Source: Clostridia bacterium (GTDB lineage: Bacteria > Bacillota > Clostridia > Oscillospirales > Acutalibacteraceae). From it: a stretch of DNA of 7,440 nt. A program made the position numbers and the translations under genes. The DNA lies in NCBI GenBank assembly GCA_900759575.1, contig CAAEVU010000029.1, positions 1 to 7,440 on the forward strand, written 5' to 3'. Shown here piece by piece: positions 6,165-7,440 of this stretch (position 1 is the stretch's first letter; each line of letters begins with the position of its first letter). The notes under the pieces were generated by a model. It did no database searches and was not told the DNA's origin. It worked only from the letters and a program-made list of their open reading frames with translations.

Positions 6165-6185
6165 AATCACATAGAAATTTGTAAA
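6157..6185 (-). promoter_or_regulatory. Promoter of the unknown gene
   Basis: Read leftward, TTTACA (6180-6185) and TATAAT (6157-6162) are 17 bp apart, one mismatch from consensus. The predicted start is near 6150. The -10 box overlaps the -10 box of the rightward lysR promoter candidate. Confidence 0.75.
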
Positions 6186-6192
6186 AAGCATT

Positions 6193-6228
6193 ATTGATAT
6201 GACAAGTATTATAAATTGATATATCAAG
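6193..6228. repeat. Two 14-bp direct repeats upstream of lysR, candidate operator
   Basis: ATTGATATGACAAG (6193-6206) and ATTGATATATCAAG (6215-6228) match at 12 of 14 bases and repeat with a period of 22 bp, about two helical turns. The second copy contains the perfect palindrome TTGATATATCAA (6216-6227) and abuts the lysR ribosome binding site. Spacing and place suit a multimeric regulator bound on one face of the DNA, probably the LysR protein itself. Confidence 0.6.
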
Positions 6229-6241
6229 AGGGGCATAGGAT

Positions 6242-7138
6242 ATGGACGTTAACTTTGAATACTATAAAATATTTTATTATGTGGCAAAATACAAGAATTT
6301 CACAAAGGCAGCCAACGCCTTGGGCAGTGGGCAGCCAAACGTCACACGCGCTATGAATTGCTTGGAACAAGAACTCCATTGCACTCTTTTTATCCGAACC
6401 AACCGGGGTGTCAAACTCACGCCGGAGGGCGCCCAACTATTCGAGCATGTGGCCGTTGCAATGTCCCAGTTACAGGCGGCAGAGGCGGAACTGACAGCCA
6501 GTATGGGGCTGGAAAACGGGAGCATCTCCATTGGCGCCAGTGAAACCGCACTGAACATCTACCTGCTGGACAAATTGAGGACCTTCCACATGGAACATCC
6601 CGGTATTCGATTGCGGATCTACAATCACTCTACTCCACAGGCAATCCGTTCCATAAAAAACGGCGAGATTGACTTCGCCATCGTCTCAACACCTACCAAC
6701 GCAGATGCTCCGCTCAAAGAAATGCACGTGCAATCGTTTCAAGACATTCTTGTGGGCGGAAAAGCCTTTGCCTCGCTGGAAAGTCGGGAACTTCACCTTG
6801 CCGAATTGCAGAAGTATCCCCTGATTTGCCTTGGCCGGGAAACTATGACCTGGCAGTTTTATCACGACCTGTTTTTATCTCACGGTCTGGAACTGAATCC
6901 CGACACCGAAGTGGCAACTGCGGATCAAATTTTGCCATTGGTGAAGTCCGATCTTGGTCTTGCGTTTCTCCCGGAACCCATGGCGCAGGAAGCCCTTCGG
7001 CAAAAGAGGATCGTCCAAATCAAACTGCGGGAGAAAATACCGGAACGGCAAATCTGCATGGTATATGATCGACAGCATCCACTGAGTGCTGCGGCACAGC
7101 GTTTAAAAAAGGACATCTTGGAAAATCACGGTGGATAA
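6242..7138 (+). CDS. LysR family transcriptional regulator, divergent from the unknown gene
   Basis: A 298-residue LysR-type regulator of normal length. The N-terminal domain reads MDVNFEYYKIFYYVAKYKNF, with the helix-turn-helix at about residues 20-40 (TKAANALGSGQPNVTRAMNC). The family hallmark LFIRTNRGVKLTPEG is at about 49-63. The loop just before it is HC (residues 46-47), where Gly is usual. The effector domain begins near residue 90 (GSISIGASETALNIYLLDKL) and includes GEIDFAIVSTP at about 140-150 and the later LPLVKSDLGLAFLPE segment, both usual in the family. GAGGGG at 6228-6233 is 8 nt from the ATG. The divergent arrangement with the gene ending at 5162 suggests that gene as its target. 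No terminator is seen directly downstream. Confidence 0.92.
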   Translation: MDVNFEYYKIFYYVAKYKNFTKAANALGSGQPNVTRAMNCLEQELHCTLFIRTNRGVKLTPEGAQLFEHVAVAMSQLQAAEAELTASMGLENGSISIGASETALNIYLLDKLRTFHMEHPGIRLRIYNHSTPQAIRSIKNGEIDFAIVSTPTNADAPLKEMHVQSFQDILVGGKAFASLESRELHLAELQKYPLICLGRETMTWQFYHDLFLSHGLELNPDTEVATADQILPLVKSDLGLAFLPEPMAQEALRQKRIVQIKLREKIPERQICMVYDRQHPLSAAAQRLKKDILENHGG

Positions 7139-7334
7139 CCTACCGGTAATCCCCACACCTATCACGCCAATTCTCACACTAGGCTAAAAATACAGTCTAT
7201 TCTCCCCTTTCCCTGTGGCAGTGCAGCGGGTATTTCTGGAAACGGATAGATCGTGGTGGGAAAGGCATTTGGATGAGGAGCCGGGGCAGGATGGAACCTT
7301 TTGTACAAGGAAAACTGGCAAGAGTTTCCCCCAC
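7139..7334. other. Non-coding stretch downstream of the second lysR
   Basis: No gene with a ribosome binding site is seen. One inverted repeat pairs CCTTTCCC (7206-7213) with GGGAAAGG (7258-7265) across 44 nt. A shorter hairpin in 7308-7331 pairs GGAAA with TTTCC. One open frame runs through the region without a start codon and could be decayed coding sequence, but I cannot assign it. Confidence 0.4.
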
Positions 7335-7365
7335 AAAAAAAGGACCTGCATTAGGAGGTCCTTTT
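7335..7365 (-). terminator. Strong leftward terminator of the right-edge gene
   Basis: In the leftward transcript AAAAGGACCT (7365 to 7356) pairs perfectly over 10 bp with AGGTCCTTTT (7347 to 7338) across an 8-nt loop, and the stem runs into seven Ts. It begins 16 bp after the stop of the gene entering from the right. Rightward it has four Ts only, so it may also weakly stop lysR read-through. Confidence 0.88.
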
Positions 7366-7381
7366 CCTATTCCTGAAATTC

Positions 7382-7440
7382 TTACAGATGATACTCCATG
7401 GGATATGTCAGATAGCAATGGGGGTCCAACTGATCGCAAG
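7382..7440 (-). CDS. C-terminal end of an unidentified gene entering from the right
   Basis: Only 18 codons and the TAA stop (7382-7384) are in the window, ending DPHCYLTYPMEYHL. This frame is chosen over the other two because it stops just before the strong terminator at 7335-7365, as a real gene end should. Another frame is open for longer but runs straight through the terminator. Too little is present to name a family. Confidence 0.55.
   Translation of the reverse strand, partial: CDQLDPHCYLTYPMEYHL

Noticed and set aside
7197..7439. 80-codon open frame on the minus strand at the right edge
   Set aside because: It runs through the strong terminator at 7335-7365 and has low-complexity Gly/Pro/Ser content. 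A different frame stopping at 7382 fits a gene end followed by that terminator.

Overview
The window looks like a chromosomal segment of a low-to-mid GC Firmicute, most likely a gut Clostridia/Oscillospiraceae-type organism. This is inferred from strong AGGAGG-type ribosome binding sites, near-consensus sigma-A promoters, and the protein families present: MarR paired with a MATE pump, several LysR regulators, a YxjG/YxjH-like methionine synthase and a DUF1275 membrane protein. No mobile element, CRISPR array, tRNA or rRNA is visible. No species is claimed.

Layout. (1) Positions 1-1595, minus strand: a MarR-type repressor followed by a MATE efflux pump that runs off the left edge. Their promoter is near consensus and carries two almost identical palindromes, one between -35 and -10 and one over the start point. 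This is a self-regulated drug-efflux unit, comparable in layout to mepR-mepA. (2) 1596-1918: a gene-free stretch with a few hairpins. (3) 1919-4286, plus strand: a LysR regulator with a TTG start, a hairpin, then a stand-alone zinc methionine synthase of the MetE C-terminal type with its own promoter and a strong terminator. An inverted repeat inside that promoter is a candidate LysR site. (4) 4296-6185, minus strand: a DUF1275 (YoaK-like) membrane protein, preceded in the same direction by a 265-residue cytosolic protein I do not recognise. The latter has a strong promoter and a leader of about 190 nt containing a stem that closes only in the minus-strand transcript. (5) 6136-7138, plus strand: a second LysR gene, divergent from the unknown gene, with two 14-bp direct repeats 22 bp apart just before its ribosome binding site. 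(6) 7139-7440: non-coding DNA, a strong leftward terminator, and the last 18 codons of a gene entering from the right.

How the genes may work together. There are three regulator-target modules side by side: MarR with MATE, LysR with methionine synthase, and LysR with the unknown protein and perhaps DUF1275. The first is well supported by the operator structure. The second rests on adjacency, the inverted repeat and the lack of room for an S-box riboswitch. The third rests on divergent arrangement and repeats. The least explained part is the unknown protein, its long leader and the LysR repeats (about 5160-6241).
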